64,000 bases of DNA from contig CAZMMX010000003.1 of NCBI GenBank assembly GCA_964567485.1, forward strand, positions 62,001 to 126,000, given 5' to 3'. The translations under genes were made by a program, and so were the position numbers. A model generated the notes under the pieces. That model made no database searches and was not told the origin of the DNA. It saw only the letters and a program-made list of their open reading frames with translations. Below, one piece after another: positions 18,701-26,357 of this stretch (the first letter of the stretch is position 1; each line of letters begins with the position of its first letter). Origin of the DNA: UBA1413 sp964567485 (GTDB taxonomy: Bacteria > Bacteroidota > Bacteroidia > Bacteroidales > Prolixibacteraceae).

Positions 18701-20346
18701 TGAAGCTGACACCCGGGGAGCCGGTGACCATCAGCCACAAACTGGGAGTGAAGGAGGTCACCCTGAAAGTCACGGAAAACGGCAAAGTCATCAGTGGAAA
18801 AACGCGGAAATTAGACCGCGAGAATGTTGAATTCACCCCTGCCGACAGTGCCCTGGCAGCAAACGTCGAGGTCACCGGAAAAGTGGAAAAGGACATCCTG
18901 CGGGAGATCTTTGACGTCACCCTGCGCATGGCCACGGGAATCCGCAATGTCTCGGTCAATTACAGCCTCTCGGGAGGATCGGTGATGCCGGGTTATCTTC
19001 CCGAACCGGCATTCCTGGGCGGTGGAATGTACACCCCCGACCAGAACCTCTTTGGCCGTTCCCTGGGCAGCAGCTACTCCCCGGGACTCCCCTTCATGCT
19101 GGGATGGCAGGACCGCCAGTTCGCCCGCAGTGCCGGAGAGAGAGGATGGCTGACCACCGACCCTGTGCTAAACACCCCCTTCCAGTTCACCAGCAATGAA
19201 CGCATTACGGTACGTGTCGACATAGAGCCCCTCCCCGACCTGCGCATCGACGTGAACGCCGACCGCTCCCGCGCCCGGAACATCAGCGAATTCTACAACT
19301 ACGACCCTGTCAACAGCCGCTTCAATGCCGATAACTATACCGAAAGAGGAAACTTCAGCATGACCGTGCTCACCTGGGGTACCGCCTTCTTCGCCATCGG
19401 CAGGGAGGAGGTCCACCAGTCCGAATCCTTTGAAAAACTGAAAGACTACCGCATCATCATTGCCCGGCGCCTGGCCGCACGACGCCCCGCCGGCAACGGA
19501 TACGACCCCGGTTATGTCAACCCGGAAACAGGATTCCCCGACGGCTATGGCCCCACTTCCGCAGAAGTGCTGGTCCCCGCCTTCCTGGCAGCATACCAAG
19601 GGGCCGACCCCCACAAGGTCTCCCTGAACATGTTCCCTTCTATCAAGTTCATACGCCCCAACTGGAGAATCCAATACGAAGGCATGGTCTCCAAAATCCC
19701 CGCCTTCAACAAGGTGATGAAAACCATGGCCTTCACCCACTCTTACCGCTCCAGCTACACCGTAGGTTCCTTCCTCACCAACCTGAACTACATGGCTGAA
19801 GAAGACGGCTTCAGCTACGCCCGCGATATCCAGAATAACTTCCTGCCAGCTTACGATTTCAACTCGGTGAGCGTCAACGAAAGTTTCAGCCCCCTCATCA
19901 ATATGGACATCACCTGGATCAACGACCTCACCACCCGCGGGGAAATAAAACGAACCCGCTCCATGGGCCTCTCCTTCGCCAACAACCAGCTGACCGAAGT
20001 GCTCAGCAACGAATACATCGTGGGCCTCGGATACCGCTTTACCCGCATGGACCTGATCCTGAAAACCAAAAATTCACAGCAGTCCTATTCCAACGACCTC
20101 ACCCTGCGTGCTGACCTCTCCTTCCGGAAAAACAAAACGGTGCTGAGAAAACTCGTCGAAGATACCGACCAGCTGACAGCCGGCATGAATGCCATTACCA
20201 TCAAAACCACCGCCGACTATATGCTCAGCGACAGATTCCAGCTCAGGGTATATTATGACAGAATCATCAACCAGCCTTTTGTCGGCTCTTTCGATACCTC
20301 CAATACCAACTTCGGGGTGAGTTTCCGTTTTACCCTTGCCGACTAG
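12796..20346 (+). CDS. sprA: Type IX secretion outer-membrane translocon SprA (SovA)
   Basis: A 2516-residue protein, the size of SprA/SovA, the giant 36-strand beta barrel through which type IX secretion substrates cross the outer membrane. The chosen ATG at 12796 gives a signal peptide (MRLHKIVKNILLLTVIVIF, then small residues); the open frame upstream overlaps ruvA. The sequence is rich in Tyr, Asn, Arg and alternating beta strands, with motifs such as YVDDFEGT near residue 836, and ends in an outer-membrane-like terminal strand (FGVSFRFTLAD). A Gly/Ser/Gln-rich stretch near residues 1925-1955 (RYGGYGGRTTTQGSSSSGRR) looks like a flexible loop. No other T9SS gene is nearby; partners such as porV, plug and gldKLMN must be elsewhere. 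Confidence 0.95.
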   Translation: MRLHKIVKNILLLTVIVIFYTLTGGVGSRAEVNPRSSSWVPVERIAAADTTGGDTLLPFPFRDQPAFGHPDNPDTASLFLKKPENIDRQVEYDPVTGQYVFYEKVGSLNYRLPQSMSLKDYIDYDFRKSVNDYWRQRQNLSEMEKTGSLIPGLTIQSEAFNMIFGGNTINIKPQGYVEVSFGYQMNETDNPAIPERLRKVPTFDFDQKIQMNVMGQIGTKMNMRVNYNTEATFDYENKMNLEYTGEEDEIIKRIEAGNVSLPLNGSLITGASNLFGVKAEMQFGKLTLTTLFSQHKGETKTVETEGGAQVTNFEISATEYDANRHFFLSHYFRDHYDEALGSLPVIRSGVTINKIEVWVTNKSGNFTESRNILALQDLGEHDPHIYNPVAAFQQTPGQPWPASLYPNNGANGMYGEMSTTYGDIRNMQSITPVMAQFGNDFMGGRDFEKIEQARKLTESEYTVNQKLGYISLNNALNNDEILAVAFNYTVNGQVYQVGEFSTDGIDAPQTLILKLIKGTNLSPGLPTWDLMMKNVYNLNAYQLTSSDFILNVVYMNDSTGTYINYIPAGRIRGHILLNVLNLDKLNKQQDPYHDGVFDYIEGVTVNSSTGRIIFPVLEPFGRHLADSLQDAQLAETYTYQSLYDSTRTIAEQDAEHNKFRLTGSYKGSSSSDIMVGSFNLAQGSVKVTAGGRELVENVDYTVDYTLGRVTVINPGLLEAGTPIQVSTESEDLFSMQRKSLLGAHANYAFSDRFNLGATALYMQERPLTQKVDYGMDPISNLMLGFDARFSTESQLLTKAIDKLPFISTKAPSAIDFEAEFAQLIPGHSRVIEKSGNAYVDDFEGTKTSIDLKVRQSWVLATTPQHQPLFPEGNLANQREYGFNRALLSWYIIDPLFLRSSTLTPGHIKNDKDQQSNHLVREVFEKEIFPAKESPVGTPTNISMFDLAFYPAEKGPYNFDTRPSLYSAGVTADGTLRDPASRWGGIMRKIENSDFETANIEFIEFWMMDPFVNDSTGLTSGGDLYFNLGDISEDILRDGRKSFENGLPTTSQVTNIDTTVWGRVSTQQMLVNAFDNNPGSRQYQDLGMDGLNDEDEQSFFNDYLEELRNVVSQEVFNEISGDPANDNYHYYRGAIYDDQQLSILERYKRYSGTQGNSPTTEMSPESYPTSATTLPDMEDINNDNTLNEYERYYQYRVSLRREDMELGKNYINDIKQSRVQLKNGTIGEVKWYQFKIPVREYDDVWGNISDFKSIRFMRMFMNGFEDPVVLRFATLDLVRADWRRYTRTLTEEPEIPASVNAAFDISAVNIEENGSKSPVNYILPPGIDRVIDPANPQLRQLNEQSMVMKVTELEQGDARAAYKSLYMDFRRYKKLKMEIHAEALEGHALKDDELVFFIRMGSDYNYNYYEYEIPLKLTPEGRYNGEIEADRYEVWPDANRLDVPLELFTNAKLDRDAEMRKAGSRLRIQDVYEQYHRGWNDNKNLVKVKGSPNLGNVQVMMMGIRHKKRDINTGPKSVEVWVNELRLSEFDEKGGWAANARMTARLADLGTVTMAGRHRSMGFGSIEQNVNQRSIDNLTEYDIASSIDLGRFFPRETGVNIPLYYGYSKSMTEPKYDPTNPDIELKTSLDRTETRHERDSLRNIAQDLVVRKSLNFTNVRVDPQQETPKPARLWSPGNFSVTYSYNEIFKRNINTEYNVDKIYRGMFSYNFNTRPELWSPLSKVKFLQKGPLKLLGDFNLYPLPTQLSFRTDLYRRYNEVQARNITNPGLILPTTFEKDFLWNRNFDLVYDITRNLKADFSSRGTSRIDEPEGRFNRRDDDYEWKRDSMVANLIALGRPVLYNHDVNITYTVPLNRFKALNFLNLNGRYMGSYNWQAGPVTADTIRLGNIIQNSQNLTLTGNVSLTSLYNMVPYLKNLETKFQNTGRSRYGGYGGRTTTQGSSSSGRRAQQQVTPRPEVREAPVFNQANVKLTPGEPVTISHKLGVKEVTLKVTENGKVISGKTRKLDRENVEFTPADSALAANVEVTGKVEKDILREIFDVTLRMATGIRNVSVNYSLSGGSVMPGYLPEPAFLGGGMYTPDQNLFGRSLGSSYSPGLPFMLGWQDRQFARSAGERGWLTTDPVLNTPFQFTSNERITVRVDIEPLPDLRIDVNADRSRARNISEFYNYDPVNSRFNADNYTERGNFSMTVLTWGTAFFAIGREEVHQSESFEKLKDYRIIIARRLAARRPAGNGYDPGYVNPETGFPDGYGPTSAEVLVPAFLAAYQGADPHKVSLNMFPSIKFIRPNWRIQYEGMVSKIPAFNKVMKTMAFTHSYRSSYTVGSFLTNLNYMAEEDGFSYARDIQNNFLPAYDFNSVSVNESFSPLINMDITWINDLTTRGEIKRTRSMGLSFANNQLTEVLSNEYIVGLGYRFTRMDLILKTKNSQQSYSNDLTLRADLSFRKNKTVLRKLVEDTDQLTAGMNAITIKTTADYMLSDRFQLRVYYDRIINQPFVGSFDTSNTNFGVSFRFTLAD

Positions 20347-20612
20347 ACCAGGGAAACAGGGCCCCCGGAACTTCTCCCCAACTTTTTCCGTATACTGTCA
20401 CAGGGAAGAAAACCGGGTATCCTGGATCCTGCCATATGAAGCTCCTCACGGCAGAGCCGGCGAGGAATCCGATTCCGTCAACACCCTCCTGAGTGCGTTG
20501 TTCGCTGACCCCACGGCAGAGGCGGCAGGAAATGCGCTCGCCGGAATTCAAACCATGGCTCAGTTATCCACCTGCGACTCCCCTGAATGGCCAAGAGAAA
20601 CACCATAACAAC

Positions 20613-21032
20613 ATGAATATGAAGTTACGAAATCCCGTTATTCTGTTCCTCGTTCTTCTGCTGGGAGCCTGCACGGCAGGCCGGCAGGCCGGAAAGGTGG
20701 AGCTCGCGGGAACTCCCCCCGGCGATGACAGTACCAGTTACGAACTGATCGTCATGGACCCGGGTTTCGAAACCTGGTTTCTCACCCGCAGCAAGCCGCC
20801 ATGGTTCCACTCCCAGCAGTATTACGAAAACTGGAACCGCCAGTATGTCCTCGAATGGAATTTGAAGGCGTCCTCACCCCGTCACAGCAGAATCTTTGAA
20901 ACCATCATCGGCTATGATCCCACCGTCGATTACGGACTGGAAATCAATCACAAGCTCTTCTACTATTTCGTATATGTGGAAAATGAACTGGGGATTCCGG
21001 TTCTTCCGCGGGGGCTTTCGCCCTCTTACTGA
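20613..21032 (+). CDS. DUF6146-family lipoprotein
   Basis: 139 residues. A short signal with lipobox LLLGAC places the lipidated Cys at residue 20. The rest, with ELIVMDPGFETWF, PPWFHSQQYYENWNRQYVLEWN and YDPTVDYGLEINHKLFYYFVY, matches the pattern I know as DUF6146, a Bacteroidota family of unknown function. A longer open frame exists but its upstream residues are low-complexity; the ATG at 20613 (or 20619) directly precedes the signal peptide. It lies 266 bases after sprA on the same strand and overlaps the ribD stop by 7 bases tail to tail. Confidence 0.8.
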   Translation: MNMKLRNPVILFLVLLLGACTAGRQAGKVELAGTPPGDDSTSYELIVMDPGFETWFLTRSKPPWFHSQQYYENWNRQYVLEWNLKASSPRHSRIFETIIGYDPTVDYGLEINHKLFYYFVYVENELGIPVLPRGLSPSY

Positions 21033-22075
21033 AAGCCGGGGCGCACGACGGTGAGCAGGGTGTCGCCGAGCCATTCCGAGGCCGTGGTGGTTCCCCTGAG
21101 TTCCGGGGCGGGAAGGCCGGCGCCGAATCTCACAGGGCCTGTGTAAACATGGGCCTCATCCCACATCCCCTCATCTATAAATGCCTGGAGGGTTTTTCTG
21201 CCTCCCTCCACGATCAGGGAGGTTTTTCCCATCTCCCTGAGATATGCCAGAATCTGCCGGGGAACTCCCTGTCCGGAGGAGATTTTCAGAAAGGTCAGGT
21301 TTTCCTCCTCTTCGCCGGGAGATTCCGTGGCCACCACGGTGGGTGCCGTATGGTCAAAGAGCCGGAGATGGCGGGGCAGCACTCCCCGGGGGTCGATGAC
21401 CATGCGCAGGGGGTTGGCTCCGCTCCACCCGCGGGTGGTCAACGCCGGATCATCCCTTTCGGCAGTCACCCTGCCCACGAGAATGGCGGCCTCCTGCGAT
21501 CGGCAGCGGTGAACCAGCACCCGCGCCATAGCTCCCGAAATCCACAAAGGGAAACCCTCCTCCCCGGGCCGGCGCTCCCTGTCCATAAACCCGTCGGTGG
21601 TCTGCGCCCACTTCAAAATCACATAAGGCCTTTCCTTCTCATGAAAGGTGAGAAACCGGCGGTTCTGCTCGCGGCACTCCCCGGCCAGCACTCCCGTGAT
21701 CACCTCGATGCCTGCCTTTTGCAGCTTGTCGACCCCCCGGCCGGCCACCTGCGGAAAGGGATCCCTGATCCCAATGACCACCCTGGGAATGCCCATGGCC
21801 ACGATCATATCGGCACATGGAGGCGTTTCCCCATGATGGGCGCAGGGCTCCAGAGAGACATAAAGGGTGCTCTCCCTGAGGAGCTCGCGGCGCAAAACGG
21901 CATTCACGGCATGGACTTCGGCATGGGGACCCCCATACTCTCGATGGAACCCCTCCCCGATGATCCTCCCCCGATGAACGATCACACACCCTACCATCGG
22001 ATTGGGGGCAACAGCACCGGCTCCTGCAGATGCCAGCCACAGGCACCTCTCCATGAATTTTTCGTGATGCGTCAT
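21026..22075 (-). CDS. ribD: Bifunctional riboflavin biosynthesis deaminase/reductase RibD
   Basis: 349 residues. The N-terminal cytidine-deaminase-like zinc domain (1-145) has APNPMVGCVIV, HAEVHAVN and PCAHHGETPPC, giving the His and Cys zinc ligands and catalytic Glu. The C-terminal reductase domain (about 150-349) has VILKWAQTTDG and LIVEGGRKTL. It performs the second and third steps of riboflavin synthesis. ATG 22075 (MTHHEKFMERCLW) fits family starts. It diverges from prmC with only 36 bases between start codons, so promoters must overlap the genes. ribF is 2 kb away on the same strand. Confidence 0.95.
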   Translation of the reverse strand: MTHHEKFMERCLWLASAGAGAVAPNPMVGCVIVHRGRIIGEGFHREYGGPHAEVHAVNAVLRRELLRESTLYVSLEPCAHHGETPPCADMIVAMGIPRVVIGIRDPFPQVAGRGVDKLQKAGIEVITGVLAGECREQNRRFLTFHEKERPYVILKWAQTTDGFMDRERRPGEEGFPLWISGAMARVLVHRCRSQEAAILVGRVTAERDDPALTTRGWSGANPLRMVIDPRGVLPRHLRLFDHTAPTVVATESPGEEEENLTFLKISSGQGVPRQILAYLREMGKTSLIVEGGRKTLQAFIDEGMWDEAHVYTGPVRFGAGLPAPELRGTTTASEWLGDTLLTVVRPGFQ

Positions 22076-22089
22076 TCCGGTCAAAACCA

Positions 22090-22097
22090 TAACTTTG
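22090..22097 (+). promoter_or_regulatory. Candidate -7 box (TAACTTTG) for prmC
   Basis: Perfect TAnnTTTG, 15 bases upstream of the prmC ATG at 22112, in the 36-base divergent gap with ribD. The -33 element would lie inside the first codons of ribD; no exact TTG there. Confidence 0.45.
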
Positions 22098-22111
22098 CCA
22101 AAAATAACACA

Positions 22112-22954
22112 ATGCAGGCGACAATTCAATATATCCGCCACGAATTGACGGCGTTCTACCCCGTAACAGAAATAAGAGAATTCACGCGGCTCATTTTCCA
22201 CACCCTCAGGGGATGGTCACTGACCGGTATGGTGCTGCACAGCGGAGAGACCCTGACTCCCGGCGAGATCTCCCTGATCAGGGAAATTGTGGAGCGCCTC
22301 AAGAGAAGTGAGCCGATCCAGTACATCCTGGGAAGCGCCCATTTTTATGGTCTCACCCTGGAGGTCACCCCTGCGGTGCTCATACCACGGCCCGAAACCG
22401 AAGAGCTGGTCGACTGGATCGTCACCGGCAGGAGAGTGGCCCCTTCCTCCCTGCTCGATGTCGGCACCGGCAGCGGATGCATCGCCCTGGCCCTGGCTAA
22501 GGCCTTCCCAAAATGCACGGCCGAAGGCTGCGACATCTCGGAGGAAGCCCTGGCAGTGGCCATGAGAAACAGCCGGAACACCGCTCCATACGTACGCTTT
22601 TTCCAGGCCGACATCTTAAGATGGCAGGAATTCCCCGGATGGGAAAAACGGGACCTCATCATCAGCAACCCTCCCTATGTGACCATCAGTGAAAAAAATG
22701 AGATGGAGGAAAATGTCGTGGGATTTGAACCAGGAGAAGCCCTCTTCGTTCCCGATGAAGACCCCCTGCTCTATTACAGGGCGATTGCCGCCTTTGCTAA
22801 GGAGTGGCTGGTGGAGGGAGGGGAGCTCTTCCTGGAAATTAACCGCCGCTTTGGAGGGGAGATCGCCCGCCTTCTCACCGACAACGGCTTCCGGGAAACG
22901 GAAATCCGCAGCGACTTCCGCGGAAATACCAGAATGGTCAAAACCCGGAAATGA
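22112..22954 (+). CDS. prmC: Peptide chain release factor N5-glutamine methyltransferase
   Basis: 280 residues, standard for PrmC. An N-terminal helical domain is followed by a Rossmann methyltransferase domain with the SAM motif DVGTGSGCIALAL near residue 115 and the NPPYV catalytic motif near residue 188 that marks Gln/Asn N-methyltransferases. It methylates the GGQ glutamine of release factors 1 and 2. The much longer open frame upstream is antisense to ribD and not real; MQATIQYIRHELTAFYP is the natural start. Downstream, the EEP-family gene starts 60 bases later. Confidence 0.95.
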   Translation: MQATIQYIRHELTAFYPVTEIREFTRLIFHTLRGWSLTGMVLHSGETLTPGEISLIREIVERLKRSEPIQYILGSAHFYGLTLEVTPAVLIPRPETEELVDWIVTGRRVAPSSLLDVGTGSGCIALALAKAFPKCTAEGCDISEEALAVAMRNSRNTAPYVRFFQADILRWQEFPGWEKRDLIISNPPYVTISEKNEMEENVVGFEPGEALFVPDEDPLLYYRAIAAFAKEWLVEGGELFLEINRRFGGEIARLLTDNGFRETEIRSDFRGNTRMVKTRK

Positions 22955-23014
22955 AAAATAAAAAGAGCAGACTTTTGTTTCCCCATTTTCACTAAATTGC
23001 ACTTTCCTAAAGGG

Positions 23015-24100
23015 ATGCTTTATTTTCTCACCTTGAAAACACTGGCGAAAAATAGTCTGCTGGCCATCAATATTTTGGCTGCACTGGCTCTGACGGGGTC
23101 TTACCTGTCGTCCTATATCCCTCCCGACCGCTGGTGGGCACCTTCCCTCCTGGGCCTGGGATATCCTTACATTATGGGGGTGAATTTCCTCTTCATCATA
23201 GCCTGGCTGATCATCAGCCCACGCTATTCCCTCATCTCCATTGTGGTCATCCTTGCCGGCTGGGGAGTCCTCTCCCGCTTCGTTCAGCTCAGCGGCAAGG
23301 AGACTGGCGATACCCAGATGCGCGTGGTCTCTTACAATGTCAAGAACTTCTCGGGGAGCGGCAGTAACCCTTCACGAGAACTCGCCGAAGTGATCAAAGG
23401 ATTCCTGGCCGAAAACGAACCCGACATCATCTGTCTTCAGGAAGTCAAACTACGTACCAACAAGGTTTTTAACCTGGAAGAGACCAAAAGAGAGTTCAGC
23501 CGTATAGAACACTACCAGTATGCCCGGGCAGGGAGCACCATCGGGTCGGTAACCATGACCAGTTTTCCTATCGTGAAGATGGAGGAGATCAGGTTCGAAA
23601 AATCGGGAAATATCGCCATTTGTACCGATGTGGTCATTGGCGGCGACACCGTCAGGATCTTCAATGTCCACCTACAGTCTTATAGAATCGACCCCGACAG
23701 GTACAGTGTGATTGAGAATCCCGGGATTCCGCAGAAGAAGGACTTACGTGAATACAGGGAGCTGGCGGAAAAATACAAACAGGCGATGATCAAACGGGCG
23801 GCCCAGGCCCGCCTGATCAGGAGAAAAATAAAAGCCTCTCCCTACCCGGTCATCCTATGCGGTGACTTCAACGACACCCCGGCATCTTATGCCTACCGGC
23901 AAACCCGCGGAAAACTGCGCGATGCCTTCGTATGCTCGGGAAAAGGAATCGGAAACACCTATGTGGGAAAACTCCCTTCTTTCAGGATTGACTACATCCT
24001 CCACAGCAAGGAGATAAAAAGCACCCATTTCAAGATCCACAGGGTCCCCTACAGTGATCATTTCCCTGTGTCGTGCGAACTGGCACTGCAGAAGCGATAA
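23015..24100 (+). CDS. Membrane-anchored endonuclease/exonuclease/phosphatase-family protein
   Basis: 361 residues. Three hydrophobic segments (about residues 12-35, 45-66 and 68-90) precede a soluble EEP domain starting near residue 105 with MRVVSYNVKNFSG. EEP active-site motifs are present: CLQEV (metal-binding Glu), IFNVHLQS, LCGDFNDTP and the terminal YSDHFPV with the catalytic Asp-His. The family includes DNases and sphingomyelinase- or inositol-phosphatase-like enzymes; the substrate cannot be told. Many Bacteroidota carry this membrane form. ATG 23015 follows CTAAAGGG. It converges with ribF, 4 bases between stops. Confidence 0.85.
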   Translation: MLYFLTLKTLAKNSLLAINILAALALTGSYLSSYIPPDRWWAPSLLGLGYPYIMGVNFLFIIAWLIISPRYSLISIVVILAGWGVLSRFVQLSGKETGDTQMRVVSYNVKNFSGSGSNPSRELAEVIKGFLAENEPDIICLQEVKLRTNKVFNLEETKREFSRIEHYQYARAGSTIGSVTMTSFPIVKMEEIRFEKSGNIAICTDVVIGGDTVRIFNVHLQSYRIDPDRYSVIENPGIPQKKDLREYRELAEKYKQAMIKRAAQARLIRRKIKASPYPVILCGDFNDTPASYAYRQTRGKLRDAFVCSGKGIGNTYVGKLPSFRIDYILHSKEIKSTHFKIHRVPYSDHFPVSCELALQKR

Positions 24101-24104
24101 AGCG

Positions 24105-25040
24105 TCAGCTGCCAGTAAGGAGTTCCAGGGCTTTCTCCCTGTCGTTGCGGAGCTGGGCCACCAGGGCTTCCACACTGCTGAATTTTCGTTCTTCCCTGAT
24201 TTTTCCGTCGAAAAACAGGGTGATCTTCTCCCCGTACAGGGAACCTTCAAAACCAAAAATGTTCACCTCAATACTCCGGTTGTCGGCATTCTGGTTAAAG
24301 GTGGGGCGGGAGCCTATGTTGAGCATGCCTTTCCAGATTTCCCGGGCTACCTTGATCCTGACGGCATACACCCCGTAGCCGGGGATAAGTTTGGTGACTT
24401 CCGTGGCTTCGATGTTGGCCGTGGGAAATCCCAGTTCCCGGCCCACCTTTTTGCCTTCCACCACCTGGCCGTGAAGCTCATAGGAATAGCCGAGGTATCG
24501 GTTGGCCCGGGCAATATCGCCTGCCTCCAGGGCCTGTCTGATGCGGGTGGAACTGACATGGGCCTCGTTGATCAGCAAAGGGTCGAGTTTCTCAATCCGG
24601 AAGTTGTAATTCCGGGCACACTCTTTCAGGTATTCATAATCCCCTTCCCTGTTTTTGCCGAATTTATGGTCGTACCCCACCACCAGACAGGAAGTACCGA
24701 TTTTGTCTACCAGGATCTCCCGCACAAACTCCCGGTAGGTCAGGGCTGCAAACTCCCGGGTAAAAGGGTAGACCACCAGGTGATCGATGCCTGCCTTTGC
24801 CAGCAACGCTACCTTCTCCTCGAGGGTGGTGATCAGCCGCAGGTTATGCTCATCGGGCGAGAGCACCTGCCGGGGATGTGGATAAAAAGTAAAAAGAAGA
24901 GACTCGCCGCCCGTCGCCGTGGCGATTTCTGTCAACCGCCCGAGGATTTTACGATGCCCCAGGTGCACACCGTCGAAAGTGCCGATGGTCACCACCGGCC
25001 TGACGGCCTTCAAATCTTTCAGGTCGTAATAGATCTTCAC
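24105..25040 (-). CDS. ribF: Bifunctional riboflavin kinase/FAD synthetase
   Basis: 311 residues. The N-terminal FMN adenylyltransferase domain has VTIGTFDGVHLGHRKIL (nucleotidyltransferase HxGH motif), and the C-terminal flavokinase domain (from about residue 185) has GRELGFPTANIE and GYGVYAVRI. It converts riboflavin to FMN and FAD. The start is GTG at 25040 (VKIYYDLKDLKAV); no ATG lies close enough. A TATTTTTG box lies 20 bases upstream on the minus strand. It is divergent from the thioredoxin-like lipoprotein gene. Confidence 0.96.
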   Translation of the reverse strand: MKIYYDLKDLKAVRPVVTIGTFDGVHLGHRKILGRLTEIATATGGESLLFTFYPHPRQVLSPDEHNLRLITTLEEKVALLAKAGIDHLVVYPFTREFAALTYREFVREILVDKIGTSCLVVGYDHKFGKNREGDYEYLKECARNYNFRIEKLDPLLINEAHVSSTRIRQALEAGDIARANRYLGYSYELHGQVVEGKKVGRELGFPTANIEATEVTKLIPGYGVYAVRIKVAREIWKGMLNIGSRPTFNQNADNRSIEVNIFGFEGSLYGEKITLFFDGKIREERKFSSVEALVAQLRNDREKALELLTGS

Positions 25041-25059
25041 AATATCCGTTGTCCGGAGC

Positions 25060-25067
25060 CAAAAATA
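25060..25067 (-). promoter_or_regulatory. Candidate -7 box (TATTTTTG) for ribF
   Basis: Perfect TAnnTTTG on the minus strand, 20 bases upstream of the GTG start. No exact -33 TTG. Confidence 0.45.
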
Positions 25068-25115
25068 TAAAATTATTATCTTCGCACCGGAATTTTCGGA
25101 CTAAGTGGATTTTAT

Positions 25116-25123
25116 TAATTTTG
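25116..25123 (+). promoter_or_regulatory. Candidate -7 box (TAATTTTG) for the thioredoxin-like lipoprotein
   Basis: Perfect TAnnTTTG, 24 bases upstream of the ATG at 25147, with TTC at 25095-25097 as a weak -33. It lies inside the longer open frame that begins at 25105, so it argues against that upstream start. Confidence 0.5.
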
Positions 25124-25146
25124 CAGACCTTAACAACTGCGCGAAA

Positions 25147-26298
25147 ATGAGACGTTTTACCATCATTGTCATTCCGGTTATCCTCTTGGTTCTGACCGGC
25201 TGTTCCCGGCCTGAGAAAATTGAGGTCAGGGGGAAGATCACCAATGCTTCCGGGAAAATGGTTTACCTGGAAGAGTTGATGGTAGCCAGCGTGCGTCCTG
25301 TCGATTCCGCCAGGGTCAGCGCCAGCGGGGAATTCACCATCAAACACGAGGTAGGCATGCCCACGTTTTTCCTGCTCAGGCTCGCTGACAACAATTTTAT
25401 CACCCTGTTGCTCGATTCCGCGGAAAAAGTGACCGTAGAAGCCGATGCCATCAGCCTGGCCCGGGACTATAAAGTTGCCGGATCCCCGGGGTCTCTGCTG
25501 GTTCAGGAACTCAACTACCGCCTGAATACCACCAAGCAAAAGCTGGATTCTATATCCTCGCTCTACACCCTTTATGCCGAAAGCCCCGATTTTGAAGCCC
25601 TCAAGGCCGGATGGAAAAAGGCCTATGACACCATTGTCCAGGAACAGATCGACTACTCCACGCAGTTTGTCTCGGAACATCCGTTTTCGATGGCGAGTGT
25701 TTTGGCATTGTACCAGAAATTCAATGATGACGATTATGTGGTGCGCGACTTGCATGCCCTGAGAGTGGCAGCTTCGGCCCTCAACTCCTTTTATCCCGAG
25801 TCAGAGCATGTCAAAGCCCTCTATGCCAACACCCTGCAGCTTCTGGAAACGGAAAGGGCAGGCAAGGTGCGACAACTGATCGCTGACCACGGCGAAAACA
25901 GTCCTGAAATTCTCCTCCCCGACCCTCAGGGCCATGACATCTCCCTGACATCATTCAGGGGCAAGTTTGTCCTGGTCCAATTCTGGTCGGCAGTCGACCA
26001 TAACTCCAGGATCATCAATCCCGTGCTGGTGGAAATCTACCAGAAATACCGCAGCAAGGGACTGGAAATTTATCAGGTGAGTGTGGACAAGGACCGGTCG
26101 CTGTGGCTGGAAGCCATTGAAAAAGACAAGCTTACCTGGACCAATGTGGGAGACATGAAGGGAAGCATTGAAGCGGTGATGCGTTACAATATCCAGTCGG
26201 TGCCCTATAACTATCTTCTTGACAGGGAAGGATCAATCGTGGCCAAGAACCTGAATGGTCCGGCCATCGACCGCACCCTGTCGCAACTGCTCAGGTGA
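25147..26298 (+). CDS. Lipoprotein with DUF4369-like and redox-inactive TlpA-type thioredoxin domains
   Basis: 383 residues. The signal peptide ends in lipobox VLTGC (lipidated Cys19). An N-terminal beta domain (about 24-125) resembles DUF4369 of Bacteroidota thiol-disulfide lipoproteins, then a helical linker, then a C-terminal TlpA/AhpC-like thioredoxin fold from about residue 255 (DISLTSFRGKFVLVQFW). Where relatives have WCxxC, this protein has VDHNS (Asp284 and Ser287), so it cannot do thiol chemistry. The cis-proline region IQSVPYNYLLD is kept. Probably a periplasmic binding or chaperone-like protein. The ATG at 25147 is chosen for the signal peptide. Confidence 0.85.
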   Translation: MRRFTIIVIPVILLVLTGCSRPEKIEVRGKITNASGKMVYLEELMVASVRPVDSARVSASGEFTIKHEVGMPTFFLLRLADNNFITLLLDSAEKVTVEADAISLARDYKVAGSPGSLLVQELNYRLNTTKQKLDSISSLYTLYAESPDFEALKAGWKKAYDTIVQEQIDYSTQFVSEHPFSMASVLALYQKFNDDDYVVRDLHALRVAASALNSFYPESEHVKALYANTLQLLETERAGKVRQLIADHGENSPEILLPDPQGHDISLTSFRGKFVLVQFWSAVDHNSRIINPVLVEIYQKYRSKGLEIYQVSVDKDRSLWLEAIEKDKLTWTNVGDMKGSIEAVMRYNIQSVPYNYLLDREGSIVAKNLNGPAIDRTLSQLLR

Positions 26299-26357
26299 CC
26301 GCCCGGAACGGTGCTTCGGGCTTGCGCCATCGTTAAAACCTGATCTCCGCCTGCCGG

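Noticed and set aside
20347..20612. Possible small gene between sprA and the DUF6146 gene
   Set aside because: The 90-codon frame begins at a TTG inside sprA and encodes no recognisable pattern; I see no coding signal in these 266 bases.
21149..22111. Upstream extension of prmC as one long open frame
   Set aside because: It runs antisense through ribD and its residues are low-complexity; PrmC homology starts at the ATG at 22112.
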